Positions 12,652 to 26,819 of a DNA stretch of 64,000 nucleotides are shown here, piece by piece. Each line of letters starts with the position of its first letter. The first letter of the stretch is position 1. The notes beneath the pieces are model-generated. The model did no database searches and had not been told where the DNA came from. It saw nothing but the letters and a program-made list of their open reading frames with translations. A program made the position numbers and the translations under genes. Origin of the DNA: Balamuthia mandrillaris (lineage: Eukaryota; Discosea; Longamoebia; Balamuthiidae); NCBI GenBank assembly GCA_031835245.1, contig JAVKOQ010000130.1, forward strand, positions 1 to 64,000, written 5' to 3'.

Positions 12652-13935
12652 ATCTTAAATGCAAACCTTTTTTCAGGTTCCTTACGGAGACAAGACTCCA
12701 CCAGATCTTTGAAATGCTTGGAAAATTTTTCCTTTTCCTCCCACTCCAACTTAGGGGGTGGGCTTTGCAGTATCATCATCAGTACCTTCATCGGTGATAA
12801 TTTGGCAAAGGGAGCCTGGCCCCGCGCTAGTTCCAATGCTGTAATACCAAAGGACCATATATCCGCTCTGTAGTCATAGCCTTGGACCTGTTCTAGCACT
12901 TCTGGTGCCTGTCCACATGCAGAAACATCACTCAGTACAGAGACTATGGTTCAATTACGCAACAAAACTCACCATCCAACATGGAGTGCCCACAAATGTT
13001 TGCCTGTTGTGCTTACGTTCCCCATTTTCCACAAGCCAAGCGGCCACCCCAAAGTCGCTCAGCTTCACCACGCCTTCTCTACTTATCACCAGGTTTCCTG
13101 CCTTTATATCCCTGCAAGAACAAGAGCAGCAAACAACAACGATAAAGAACAAAGAAGTAAACAAGGAAGGTCATTTGGAGAGAATAGAGGGAAATGGTAA
13201 CAAAAAAAATAACTGCATCAACAAGACTACCCTACCGGTGGATCCTGCCCGTTTTGTGAATATACTCGATCCCATTTAATGCCTGCAGCAGAATGCTGGC
13301 AATCAATGTTTCGCTAAGACCATTTGGGTAGGCATACTTCATGATATCCAGGCAAGAACCTTGAAGCATCCAGAGAGCCAAGCATAAAACAGGTGTGAGT
13401 GCCACTAAACTAAGAGGCTGGGCTAGGGGTCATGAGATCAAGGTTGAGGAAAAGTACCGCCAGCAAGCAGTTCCATAACAAGCCACAGATGTTGTCCATG
13501 CACAAAGGAGCAATGATACTCCACCACATTCTTGTGGTCACAAAGCCTCATGACTTGAATCTCTTTCTGCAACAACAAACGAAACATAATAAGGTCGAGG
13601 ATGAATAGGAGAGCAGGGAGGATAGTGGAAGTGAAGAGGAGGAGCTTCTCTCTTTGAGACCAGTATTATAACAACCAAGAGAGAAGAGAACAAAAGGGGG
13701 ACAGGGAAACTCGTACGCGAACTTCTTCCAGGTTGGTAGGACAAGTCACCAGGTCTATGATTTTGATGGCAACTTCCACGGCCAAAGGTTTACAGAGGGC
13801 TCGCCAAACCACTCCTTGGGAACCAAACCCAACCGGTTGAATCAATTCGTAAGCAAGGGCCTCGCGCGGGTAGGCTTGCTTCTCGCTTGGCTCCGCCGTT
13901 GCTTCCCCGCTGGCGCCCGTGGCGTGTTGTTGCAT
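11517..13935 (-). CDS. Fray/OSR1-like STE20 (germinal centre kinase) serine/threonine kinase
   Basis: The family phosphorylates ion transporters and stress targets. The start is [10 protein letters not shown] at 13935. Exons seen: 13935-13717 (glycine-rich loop GFGSQGVVW, then VAIKIID), 13566-13458 (hinge VMELLAGG), one starting at 13359, one with the catalytic [17 protein letters not shown] and the activation segment TFVGTPCWM, 12912-12667 ([19 protein letters not shown]), 12567-11773 and 11667-11517. The join at 12667/12567 gives [15 protein letters not shown], closing the kinase domain. The tail holds WDFSIP and two RFxV motifs (GRFTIV, GRFMVV) in a Ser/Gly-rich linker, a Gln-rich stretch and a C-terminal leucine coiled coil. 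No conserved CCT domain as in animal OSR1/SPAK was recognised; the GRF motifs recall plant and amoebal Fray-type kinases. Confidence 0.88.
12604..12649. repeat. (GA)n microsatellite in the kinase intron
   Basis: The GA run fills most of intron 12568-12666 of the minus-strand kinase gene, placing a CU tract in the transcript before the 3' splice site. Confidence 0.9.
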
Positions 13936-14474
13936 CTCTGCCGTTTCAGCAGCAGGCGGTGGTAGCTAGCCAGCGCCAATAATGTGGTGAGGGGTCCTTA
14001 GTTGGAAGGGCGGGTGGGTGAGAGAGAGGGAGCAGGCTTGCACTTGTCTTGCTGCTGGTGGCTTCTGCTGCTTCTGCTGCTTCTTCTGGTTGTTGTGGTG
14101 GTGGGTGAAGGTTTGCTGCTGGTGTGGTGGTGGTTTGCTGTAATTCTACCCTCTTTCCCCTCCCGTTTGTGCAACCATCCTGCAATATCTCAGCAGCACC
14201 AATTTGGAAGAAGGAGCACAGGTGCAGCACAACCTGTGAAACATCCCTGCCCCCTAAAATAAATTACGCCACCACTCCCTTTTCTAAGAGTCTCCACCAC
14301 TCGCAAGCCCACCGCCTCCTCCGCCTCTCCGGAGAAAAAAAAAATAGGCAAGTGCTCCCTCTCTCCACAGGAGACAGGATTGACGCTTGAAACCCACCCC
14401 CACCCTTGCACCCCACCCGCTTCTTCCTCACCACCTTTGCTAGTTTGTGGCGGCAGTTTTCTAGTGAGGCCATC
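13936..14474. other. Divergent promoter region between the Fray-like kinase and LRR-SAPS genes
   Basis: The stretch is rich in GGTGGT/TGCTGCT-type low-complexity sequence. Open frames on both strands here are repeat driven and none resembles a known family. It lies between two start codons that face away from each other. Confidence 0.5.
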
Positions 14475-14740
14475 ATGCAGGCCAATGCCTTCTGGCGGCA
14501 GACTCGCGTCTCCTTGGTGAGCGACAGGCGGCCCTCTCTGTTGGCCGTTCCGGTGGACAACCGCTTTGAACGGCGGCCCACCGTCAATGAACTGCGGTTT
14601 ATCTTTGAGCAACAGGCTTCTAAGGAGGCACAAGCCAAGTCTCGCAGGAAGAGACACAAGGCTATCGCTGTTGAAAGTGCGTTCCTCCCACGCCTTTCTA
14701 TGTTTTGACGCTTCTCCTTTCTCTCTTTCTGTGCTCTTCT

Positions 14741-14779
<39 letters not shown>

Positions 14780-17700
14780 GTAGATCTAAATAATAAACTA
14801 TCAGACCGAGGGAGTAGAGCCAGTGTATCAACAGAGACCGAGGGCCTCAAGAAGCTGGTGGAGTCTGATGACGAGCTGCCAAGAAAAGCCAAAGAGAGCG
14901 AGAAAAGGGTAAATAGCTATCCTTTGCTTCCACCTGTTGGCGACGACGAGGACCAGGCCGACGGCTCCCCACAAAACCAAGCATTGTTGGAAGAAGAACA
15001 GCCTGAGCCCGCTCCCTTGGAAACGTACCTGGCAGCCCTGCAAGCAGGAGAGGAGTTGCGGGCCATCAACCTCAGCGGCCAAGGCGTTACAGACCAGGAC
15101 CTACAGCACCTTGTTGACAAGTTGCCTTCCACATGCCGTCTCTCTGCCCTTTGGTTGGATGGTACTCCTTTCCTTTTTTCTGTGCATTGGTTTTACGCTA
15201 CCAATTGATATGTAGGAGGGTTATGATGGATTGCCTGTTGCTGTTTTCGCATCGAGGATTGCTTATTATTGCTTTACATAACAGCCAACGACATCGAGGC
15301 AGAGGGAGCAAAGGCGATTGCACAATTGTTGGATGCTGGCGCTCCTCTCCTAACACTGAGCTTGAAATGGAACATGATAGGTTAGCGCACGCTCTCTCTC
15401 TCTCTCTCTCTCGCTCTCTCTCACAACAAATGTCCTCCCCAGGCGAACAAGGCATAATATATTTAGCAGAAGCTCTAAAGCGAAACAAAACGCTTGCTGT
15501 CCTCTCGCTAGAAGCTAACTATATTGGAGAGTATGGTGCAGAAGCTTTAGCAGAGAGTTTGAAGGTCAACACATCCCTCACAGATGTCAACTTGAAGGAA
15601 AATGATCTCTGCGATGATGGTGTACGGGCTATTGCTGAAGCTCTTGCTGTAAATCGTTCAATCAACTGTCTAGGTTTGTTTCCCATTTCAATTCTTTGCT
15701 TTCAACCAAACCAGTCATTTTGGTGGTACCAATTGTCTCGAACTGCAGATCTATCCAACAATAGCATTGGTAGTCGGGGCACTACCTTTCTGGCTGAAAC
15801 TCTTCGGAATAATACCAGCTTACACTATCTCATCTTGACCGGTAACCTGCTTTACGATGAAGGGGTACGTACTCCTGTTATTTGTGTATCTATAAATGGT
15901 TATCTGCTGCTTTTTGACAAAGGTAACTGTTCATCATTATTTTCCTTGCAAGGCGGAAGCGCTAGCAGAAGCCCTTCGCGATAACCAGTCTCTGCAAGCT
16001 TTGGAGCTTGCCAACAACGCTATCCGCGAAGTAGGCGTTATGGCTGTTGCTTCCATATTGAGCCATAATACAGCACTGAGCGACTTGGACGTTTCCTTAA
16101 ACGAAGCGGGTCTTCGTGGCGAGATTGTAAGTCACCCATTCTCCCTTCTTGTTCTGCTTTTCTCTTTTCTTTCCTTCTCTTCTCTACCATCTCTCAGATG
16201 TTGTTGTTGTTGTTCTTGTTCTTCTTCTTCTTCTTCTTCTTCTTCTTCTTGTTCTTCTTTCCTCGCTCTGCTCTTCAAACCCAACAAAATTATTTGTCTT
16301 TCTGTGTAGACGCTCTATGACGCTATGATGGGGCAACCAGGTAGGGAAATTGTTTGGAAGGCCCCTGGTGCAGAATGTATTTGGACCTCGGAGGAGGTGC
16401 AACAAATTATTGAACATTATGGAGTAACACGGGTGAGTGTAAATGAAAATGGCGCATTTAACAGTAACAGTAGTTCTTACTAAGTTCTTGCCTCATTTAG
16501 ATCTTGAAAGGGCTTATTATTGATGACCAAGGCTTGGACCCACTCATTCCGGACGAGAAGTTAATTTCACATTTAACTTTTCCAACTGTAGCTCTGGCAA
16601 ACTCGTTTTTTACGGATATCTTCTTTGCAACGGATGACCGGGACTTTACTAAACACGTGCGTCAATCTCAACTCTGCCTTTGTTTTACTTCATTTTGCCA
16701 AGGTGCGTTGTTGACAAACTGTATTTGGGTTAGATCTCCATGAAAGTAAGGGCTATCAGTGCGCTCATAGGCATGTTGAAGAGCTTCCAAATTACAACGA
16801 CAGAAGAAGCCAATTTGCCACTGGACAAGCAAAATCCTCTTATACAGGCAGTGTGCAACCACTTTGAGGAACTAGCAAGCATGCTATCATGTCCCAAGGT
16901 CCCTCTTACACTCAGCAGCAAACAAGCGTTTTGATAACAACTGCTAACTGTGCAGTTAACAACGCAGGAATTACAAGGGAAAAAAGTGATGTTACCCGCC
17001 GGACCTGTATCACCACCAGTGAGCTCTTTCCGTTTAAAACTACTGGATCTGTTCAAAGTATTGGTTAATACTCACTGTGCGTGTATTGACGCTCGGATAG
17101 TTAGATATCGTATCATCAAAACGTGTTTAAATTTGTTCTTCCGCTATCAATGGAATCCTTTCTTGCAACAAGGTGTCATCGATTTTATCATCGCTGTGCT
17201 GGAGAGCAACCGAGATGTGCTCACCAATGAGGTTCTCATTTGCCTTCATTATTTATGTTTGTTTATTGATGCTTGTGGTCGGCGACACCATGCTTATCTC
17301 ACTAACGTGTTCTTATTTATTCAGACCACCACTGGCTGTCAGCTCTTTACAAGAATCGTAGAGGCGTTCAAACAAGAAAGGTAGATAACCTGCATTCTCT
17401 CACCCTTCTCTCAATCTCGCTTACCAAACTACTGCCAAACACAGCGGAAAACCTCAAACAAAGCGAGCAGGCTATATGGCCCATCTCACTCAATTAGCCA
17501 ACCTCTTGAATGACGTGACTCAAAGGAACCCAGCACTGAACCGGGCAGCCAAAGGTATAGTACTGCCCAATTATCAACCATTGCGGTTGTTTAGGGTGTT
17601 ATGTTTCGGCTAATATCTTCTCTCCAATGCTGTGCAGGAGACAAAGCCTGGCAAGCATTTCTCGCCTCTGAGCTAGCCACCGCCAACAAAAACAACGGGA

Positions 17701-17795
17701 CATGGGATTCTATGTTTCCGCGTCCGCCACCAGGCCAACGGCCCTCCTTTCCAACAAAGCCAATAGACCCATCCTCCGAGTTTGGAGTATCCTAA
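14475..17795 (+). CDS. LRR-SAPS fusion: leucine-rich repeats joined to a PP6 regulatory (SAPS) domain
   Basis: SAPS proteins are regulatory subunits of PP6/Sit4 phosphatase. Exons: 14475-14676, 14784-15161, 15285-15380, 15443-15673, 15749-15864, 15953-16126, 16310-16432, 16501-16656, 16734-16898, 16956-17231, 17325-17380, 17445-17554, 17638-17795; they sum to 2241 bases (746 residues) with consistent phases. After an acidic N-terminus, residues about 160-400 are ribonuclease-inhibitor-type LRRs (GAEALAESLKVNTSLTDVNL, AEALAEALRDNQSLQALELA). From about 430 the SAPS features follow in order: DEKLISHL and NSFFTDIFF, LKLLDLFKVLVNTH, CLNLFFRYQWNPFLQQ, GYMAHLTQLANLL and KAWQAFLASELA. Usual SAPS proteins begin with the SAPS domain, so LRRs in front are unusual. 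The protein is probably cytosolic. Confidence 0.85.
14747..14777 (+). repeat. (CT)n microsatellite in LRR-SAPS intron 1
   Basis: The CT run ends right before the acceptor CCTGTAG at 14783 and acts as the polypyrimidine tract of that intron. A second run (about 15390-15422) sits the same way in intron 3. Confidence 0.9.
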
Positions 17796-18066
17796 TCATA
17801 GATGTTATTATCAAATCCTTCTCAGCCATCCTCCTCAACAAACAGCATCCTCCTCGTCAAACATGTACTTTATTATTATTATTATGTGTGTGTAAAAGTT
17901 AAAAACAACCACAATCGGGGCCCATGATTTCTTGTCGACCTAAGCAGCACTGCACAGCACGAGCAACAACACAACAGCAAAACAACGAGTGAAACCGAGT
18001 GGAGCCGCGCTGCCCCCTACTCGCCACTGGAACCACTAGTGAGGTTGCGCCCTCCCCCTCAGCAGC

Positions 18067-20800
<2,734 letters not shown>

Positions 20801-21279
20801 AGTTTCTTCCTCCTCCTCCTCTGCTTTTCAAAACAGAAAGAAAAAAATGCAACCTATAGGTTTTTTTTTGACCGGGTTATTTGGTCCTTCTTCCAAACGC
20901 AGCAGCAGCAGCAGCCAACGGTAGTAAGCCTTTTCTGTGGCGCTGAGGGTATGGACCTTAGCTTTGTGAATGCCGGCTTCAGGTTCGTTTGTGCGTCAAG
21001 GACTTTGCTCCTCCAGGTGGATCTCACCCACCCCACTCTGCGAAGCAGCTGACTGCCTCCCCCCAAAGGCGAGGCAAACTGCTGGATTGTAGGCCAACAA
21101 ATTAGTGTCGACATAGCCATTATGCTCTCAAGTTGACCCCCATTGGTGCACACAAAGAAAGAGAGAAGAAAGAGCACAAGCATCAGGAGGAGGAGGAACC
21201 ACCACCCCCCGCATCGCCACGCCTAGGCCCCACCCACCACACAACCAACCTCTCCGGAGCCAACAACAAAAAAATAACA
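20801..21279 (+). other. Intergenic region between EARS2 and EAPP
   Basis: It holds the EARS2 3' end and the EAPP 5' flank. An open frame runs into EAPP from about 21133 but has no ATG before 21280, so I treat it as untranslated. Nothing else was recognised. Confidence 0.5.
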
Positions 21280-22050
21280 ATGGAACCAGGTTCGCCGCTG
21301 GACATCACAGCAGACACTGCACGGAGCCAAAGGGCGGACGCCGCCCCTTTGCATGAAAAGCGCGTGGAGGAGGAGCAACCACCCCTTCCAGTGAAAAGCA
21401 TGGCCTATGACCAGCAGGAGGAAGAGGAGCTTTCTGGCGAGGAGGAAGAAGAGAAAAACGAGTTGTTGGGCAAGCACATCCCGCCGGACAGCCTAGACCA
21501 CCTCTTCTACGACGAGAAGGCTGACTACCAAGATGAAAAGTGGGTGACGCGGCGGTACCTCGACCACACCTCCGCCCATTCCAAGCAGCAACAGAAGAAG
21601 AAGCAGAAGAAGGATGAAAGCAAAGCAAAGATTGGCAGCACAACACCACCCCAACAGCAAGCAGCAGCAGCGCAAGGTGACTCGCAAAATAAGGGAAGCA
21701 GCAGGCAAGCCAAAGACCAAAGCCAGAAGGACAGGGACGAGTACTTGTACCTAACCCGACGCAGGGAGACGGATGCTGTGCTGAGCTGCCCTTGCTGCTT
21801 TTCGGCTTTGTGCTTTGACTGCCAACAACATACCACTTACAAAAACCAGTACCGAGCCATGTTCGTCACAGAGGACTGCACTGTTGACAAAACCAAAGTG
21901 CTGCGCTACCCTCCCTCTGCTCCAGAGGAGGGACGGCAGGAAGAGGAGACCTACTGGCCGGTCCACTGTCGCATATGTGATGCAGAGGTTGGCGTCTTGG
22001 ACACTAAAGAGGAGATATATCACTTTTACAACATCATTCCTGGTAGCTAG
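21280..22050 (+). CDS. EAPP: E2F-associated phosphoprotein (EAPP) homologue
   Basis: EAPP is a small nuclear protein that modulates E2F-dependent transcription in animals; it is widely conserved. The gene is a single exon starting MEPGSPLDITAD (256 residues). The first half is acidic and Lys/Gln-rich. The conserved C-terminal core has the two-cysteine pairs of the family: ETDAVLSCPCC, ALCFDCQQH, TTYKNQYRAMFV, then VLRYPP, VHCRICDAEVGV and the closing EEIYHFYNIIPGS. The paired Cys-x-x-Cys motifs suggest zinc binding. No intron interrupts it, unlike most neighbours. Confidence 0.9.
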   Translation: MEPGSPLDITADTARSQRADAAPLHEKRVEEEQPPLPVKSMAYDQQEEEELSGEEEEEKNELLGKHIPPDSLDHLFYDEKADYQDEKWVTRRYLDHTSAHSKQQQKKKQKKDESKAKIGSTTPPQQQAAAAQGDSQNKGSSRQAKDQSQKDRDEYLYLTRRRETDAVLSCPCCFSALCFDCQQHTTYKNQYRAMFVTEDCTVDKTKVLRYPPSAPEEGRQEEETYWPVHCRICDAEVGVLDTKEEIYHFYNIIPGS

Positions 22051-22640
22051 ATTGATAGGGGCCACCTACCTTCCTGCAACAATGGTGAAAGCAGGTACAG
22101 AATTCTCCTTCTCCTTCTGTGATTTTATTTTTTCCAGCTGCATGTTTTGACACAAGCTTTATTCCTCCTGTTCTAAAGCGCTTGCTTGATGGTGCTCACT
22201 GAACCAACAGCCTATCAAAAAGGCGTTCAATGCCACGTCTCCCTTTCTATACCGCTTTTTGTATTCTGTATGTGGGAAAGTTACCAACCCCTCGAAGAGT
22301 TGAAGCAAACCAAAGCTATGGGGCTCATCCGAGGGATCAAGCACAATAAAGCCAGCAAGGTGTCTCCAAATGCAGTACTCCTCGTTGCGCTGTAAGAATA
22401 AGGAGATGTAGCCTTGCAAATGTTCAAAGGAAAAAGGATGAGTTGCTTGGCTGGACAACAGACCCAACAACAATTTGCTTTGTTGTTTCATTCAAACCCC
22501 AAGGCGGATATCTGCAGTTGCATGATCAACCTGATAGCCTTAGAATACGGCAAAGCATTGGTGGTGTGGGTGTTAAGTCTGGGTGAGGCAGCAAAGGGAG
22601 CTTGTATAGTTGGCACGGCACGAGTGAACGGATTTGAGTA
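22051..22640. other. Intergenic region between EAPP and the tyrosine recombinase
   Basis: A minus-strand open frame of about 110 codons (22159-22491) is present, but it has no recognisable family. It could be part of a small unknown gene, because a possible acceptor and a plausible short exon lie on that strand near 22390, but support is weak. No terminal repeats or target duplication that would mark a transposon edge were recognised upstream of the recombinase gene. Confidence 0.35.
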
Positions 22641-25291
22641 ATGTACCCACGTGGCCGCTTAACAAGAAGCTCATGGCATCTGAGTCCGTTGCGGTGGAGG
22701 AGGGACGCTGTCGTTTTATATGCACTGGTTGGCCACTGCCGCCGCGGAAACGTGATCACGCAACAACAGCATTACGGTTCACGCTGTGGCACCAACGCAA
22801 ACGTGCTGCAGGGCGGCCTCCTCCCTCGCCCTCCTCTCTTCTTCAGCGGCGGCCACCTTGGCCTTAGCCATACCGCCGGACTCCCCTCGGTGCTTCACTC
22901 CGGAGGACGCGGTAGTAATGTCCTATCTGCCGCGGCGGCATGGCGGCCTCTTCCGGTATCTACCACCATGAAGTGGTACGCCACTACTTCAACCTCCGCC
23001 GCCCCTCGCCGTCGTCGCAGCTCCAAAGTGAAACAACAACCAGACCAAGTGTCAACAGACGCGGCAGCAGCGGCACCTACTCCGCAACAGGACACAGACC
23101 ACTTTGCCCAAGATACAAACAACGAACTCGAACAACCACAACAAGAACCACAACCAGACTCAGACTCAGAAACACACCCAATAGAGGGGGGAGCGCAGTT
23201 GCCACGCAAGCGAGGAAGGCCTCCTAAGGGTACCACCGTTGAGCGAGCTCCCAGAATGAGACTACAGAGGGGTAGCTCTCATTCCTTTCGCGTTCGCGTA
23301 CAGCACGTTGACCGCCAGCCGTATGCCCTTAAGTTTGTAGCTCTTTTCCTCTCTTCTCTTGTTCTCTTACGCCCTCTTCCTTGCTTCTCTCATTGTCTCG
23401 TTCTCTTGACTCTTCTCTGCATTCCATTTCACGCTCTAATGGATGCTCGCACAGAGAAGAGGAGATAACACCAAAACTACAAAAAGAGCTGGACGACTTT
23501 CATCGATTCCTGACTGTCAAGTTCTTCGGTAACTTCTTTCTCCGGCCGTGTTGTCCTGTTATAAGAGCCTATCTCACTGTTGGGGAATTGGCTGACTGCA
23601 GCAACCTGAGAGCAATGTCAGTTAACACTTACTCTGCTTTTTCTTTTCTGCAACAAAGGTCAACAGGAAGGACGCGTTAGTCCTGCAACTGCTACAATGT
23701 ACATCACTTGCATCAAAGCAATGTTGGGCTGGCTGGTGCACATCAAGGTCATTCTCTTTGCATTTAAGAAAAAAAAAACACGTGAGGGGAGGGAAGAGGG
23801 AGAGAGAGAGACATCTTTGATTCAACATATTAACAGCGTGTGGATAGGGAGAAGAGGAAAAGTCGCGGCGAGGAAGGAAGATATTAGGACCTAGTAAGCG
23901 AGTAAAAGAACTCAGTTTACGCAAAATATTTCCCAACTCATCTCGAGAGTCAGTATCCCTTTCTTTTGACTATCTTCAATGGCTAGCTGACGAAAGACAA
24001 TGCACTGCCACTAGTAACGCCTTCTACAATGTTTTTTAAATTGTATGTTACTAACTTTGAATGGACACAGCGGAAGCCAAAGTATTACATTCTTTGATTG
24101 CAGTGGCTAAGTTTTTATTTTGGAAGGAGAGTAAAGCTGATCCCAGTGAAGGCGATAAACCTTATCAGGTACCTCTTGCTTCGTGATGATATTCTTTTGC
24201 GAAGCTAACTCTTGTGTTACCTTGTTGCTTCTAGGATTTACTTGTGATACGTGAGTTGCGCAAACTACATAAGGAGATATCAGCACGCACCAAGAATGCA
24301 CCGAAAGCTACCGAGGAGAAACTTAAGTGGTTGGAGTGGCCAGGTACGTTGTTGCCTCAATTCTACTTAATTTGCGAACACAGTAACATCGAACCCTTAC
24401 TTTATTGCTTTGGCAGAATATTTGGGTGCTGTTGAGTGGCTACGCAGAGAATGTGCCGAATACATAGCAGCAGGCAAACCGCGCTCTCCTACAGCAATCG
24501 CTCACAGCTACCAATTATACTTGATGTTCAGTATATTGGCCTGTGTCCCTGATCGGCAACGCACTCTACGAGAACTTCAAGTTGGAAAGGTACTGCCTCC
24601 TATTCACTATATTGCTGTTGGTTGTCTGCGCAATGTTCCCTCTGATATTGAACTTTTCCTGTTATTTGTAGACTGTTGTTAAGGAAGAGTTTGCTGGTAA
24701 GGTGAGATGGCTGATAAAGCACGGCCCAAAAGATTACAAAACAGGCAAGGTCTATGGGGAACGTCCTCCCCTCATCATAGCGGAACACATCTACCCCTAT
24801 CTTGAAACCTACCTCTCCAAGTGGAGGCATCACCTCCAGCCCCAACACGACTTTGGTATGCCTCACTTAAGTGGTTAGTTCATTGAATCTGTACACAACG
24901 ACTAACGAGCAATCCTCTATCATCGACGACAGTGTTCACACAAAAGAATGGCAAACCGGTGTCAGCGCATTGGGTCTACTGCACATTCTCATCGGCTGCC
25001 TTTAGATTGACAGGCAAAAAAACAAACCCTCACTTGGTTCGTGACATGATAGTCACGTATCTCAGAAACACGGACGCCAGTGAACGGGAACTGGAAGCAC
25101 TGGCCATCTACATGGGCCACAGCGTCACCACCCAGAAAGAGAGTTATGACCGAAGAACCAAGTTCCAAAAAGTGGCTCCTGCAATCCAACTTATTCAGGC
25201 CATCCAGATGCAGAAGCTCCCGGAAGTCATTCCTTCCACCAACCACAACAACGGCAGGAACTACAATGATACTGTTGATGGGACAGAGTAA
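22641..25291 (+). CDS. Intron-rich tyrosine recombinase with AT-hook
   Basis: Tyrosine recombinases cut and rejoin DNA through a 3'-phosphotyrosyl bond. Exons: 22641-23332, 23455-23528, 23659-23747, 23848-24013, 24071-24168, 24235-24343, 24417-24589, 24672-24855, 24933-25291; total 1944 bases, 647 residues, phases all agree. A SAM-like core-binding domain begins near residue 231 (KLQKELDDFHRFL...TMYITCIKAMLGWLV). The catalytic set is complete by eye: Arg461 in RTLREL, a candidate Lys in YKTGKVYG, His562-x-x-Arg565 in NPHLVRD, His591 in MGHS and Tyr600 in ESYDRR. An AT-hook-like KRGRPPKG lies near residue 190. The N-terminus is Arg/Ser-rich and could target mitochondria; an inner Met (MKWYATT) is an alternative start. 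It could be a Crypton-type DNA transposon gene or a domesticated copy. No breaks were seen. Confidence 0.82.
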
Positions 25292-25396
25292 AAATGGAAC
25301 AAATAATAAGGCGGCGCAAGATCATAATAATCGATGGACAAAGAGAATTCATTACCAACACGATGTAGGTCAATCGGTACCAAAACATCAATATTA

Positions 25397-26429
25397 TCAA
25401 AAGTCATCGAGGACTACTTGATATTTGTCAATATCAGTTGGTGAGCCAGTGATGAAGCTACGCAAGTCCTCATTAAACAGTTGCCAGGCGCTGAACATTG
25501 CTTTCACGTTCTTGTTGACATCTTGTCGCCATTCATTGCAATCCTGTTCGTACTCTTCTGCGCATTCCCTCGTGAGGTTCAGCTAGGGCAAACACACGCG
25601 CGTGGTGGTGTTCCTCCTTTGGAATGGCATCCTGGAAGTAGGTCGCTTCAAACCCTTCCAAAATGGGTGCATCGTTTGGGTGCAGCTTGAAGAAGCCAAT
25701 GGGGTCTGATGTCATATGACTGTCGGCGTAGGTGCAGTCCGGCACTAATCTGAGCTCCACCGCGGCCTTGAATATTTCCGGTTGGTAGCAACGAAGATAC
25801 TCAAAGAGTTTGCTTTGCACAGGACCTTCTCTGCACTTCCTCAAGTCAATGATATCGGAGTCTGCATCGCTGAGCAAGTCCTCCGCACCTCCATTTCTGA
25901 AAACAATGGTGCCCAGCACGTAGAAGTCGTTCGAAGCAAACATTGCAACGTCAACGTAGATGTGCTTTTTCTTCGTTTGTTGCCACCAAACAAGGGTAGT
26001 CTTGAAGGAGGCTATGACATTGGGACAGAGACTCTCCAAGTTACTGACCTCTTCTTTGCTTCCTTTGAAGGTCGTTCGCCTCAGATATTCCAAAATAGCG
26101 TCTTCTCCGGTCACTCTCTTGCAGGAAATGCCGCCACTGGTGGAATCCAGAAGATGTTTCAGGACCCACTCCCTGTTGGTCCTGTGCAGGTACATGTTAT
26201 GGTGCAGCAGTAGCAGCTCTGAACTGTCGAAATACGTTGTGTCCAGAACATCAATGGAGGTTGCACGCTTCTTGAGAAGGTCGAAGGAAGCAATCGCAGA
26301 AGCACCAAAGTGGTGGTACGGGCTGCCTTCTTCGCTGTCGATGACAGCATTCCAATGCAGAGCGACTTGCCTTTCGGTCTTGCACTCCTCCTCAAGGTCA
26401 TTGCCTGCTCCGCAGCGGCGCAGGTCCAT
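25397..26429 (-). CDS. Thiamine-triphosphatase-like CYTH protein, catalytic residues lost
   Basis: CYTH proteins hydrolyse triphosphates inside a beta tunnel. The start is taken as MDLRRCGAGN at 26429; the frame stays open upstream but only through a T/A homopolymer region. Matches to animal ThTPase run in order: TTYFDSSELLLLHHNMYL, EWVLKHL, ASFKTTLVWW, HIYVDVAMFASNDFYVLG and SKLFEYLRCYQPEIFKA. Yet the key residues are gone: no Glu-x-Glu-x-Lys strand at the N-terminus, the WLRRR Arg pair is replaced by MYLHRT, and the acidic residues of VDLD and GEVE are absent. The frame runs out at 25533, while the next frame continues with ECAEEYEQDCNEW to a stop at 25397. One extra G in the GGG near 25574 would explain this, so the protein probably ends at 25397. 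Likely a pseudoenzyme. Confidence 0.7.
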
Positions 26430-26819
26430 GAAGAACCAACAAAATGCACTGTTGAACTCGTTTTTACCACTCAACACCTTCGCAGAGAGAAGAGAGAGGC
26501 TCTGGAGAAGAGGAGAGTGGCCAAAGCAAGAACAGAGGATTAGCAAGATAAAGGATCCTCTTTCTTGCTTTGGTGGCCGTTTTTTTTTTTTTTTTTTTTT
26601 TGAGTCGTCACTATCAAGGCCAAACACACAGCACTAACAACGGCCCTCTTTTTTTTTTTTTCCTTAGTCTTTTGCTCTTCCGTTGTTTGTTGGAAGAGCA
26701 GAACACAACAACAAAAAAACTCCTTACCAAAACTATATGTACAGCCACCAATCTATCAGCTACCAATAAAACCTCCGCTCACAGGATGGCTGGTCTCTTT
26801 CTTCTCTTGCAATCAATGT
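26430..26819. other. Intergenic region with long T runs
   Basis: Two long T homopolymers (about 26579-26600 and 26649-26661 on the plus strand) lie between the CYTH gene start and the PX-Sec14-PH stop. No gene is supported. Confidence 0.5.

Noticed and set aside
22159-22491. 110-codon minus-strand open frame
   Set aside because: It could be part of a small gene, but there is no domain, no good start and no complete model; left as uncertain in the intergenic entry.
26579-26661. T runs as a retrocopy tail of the CYTH gene
   Set aside because: The runs lie at the 5' side of the minus-strand gene, where a poly-A tail would not be, and no target duplication was seen.
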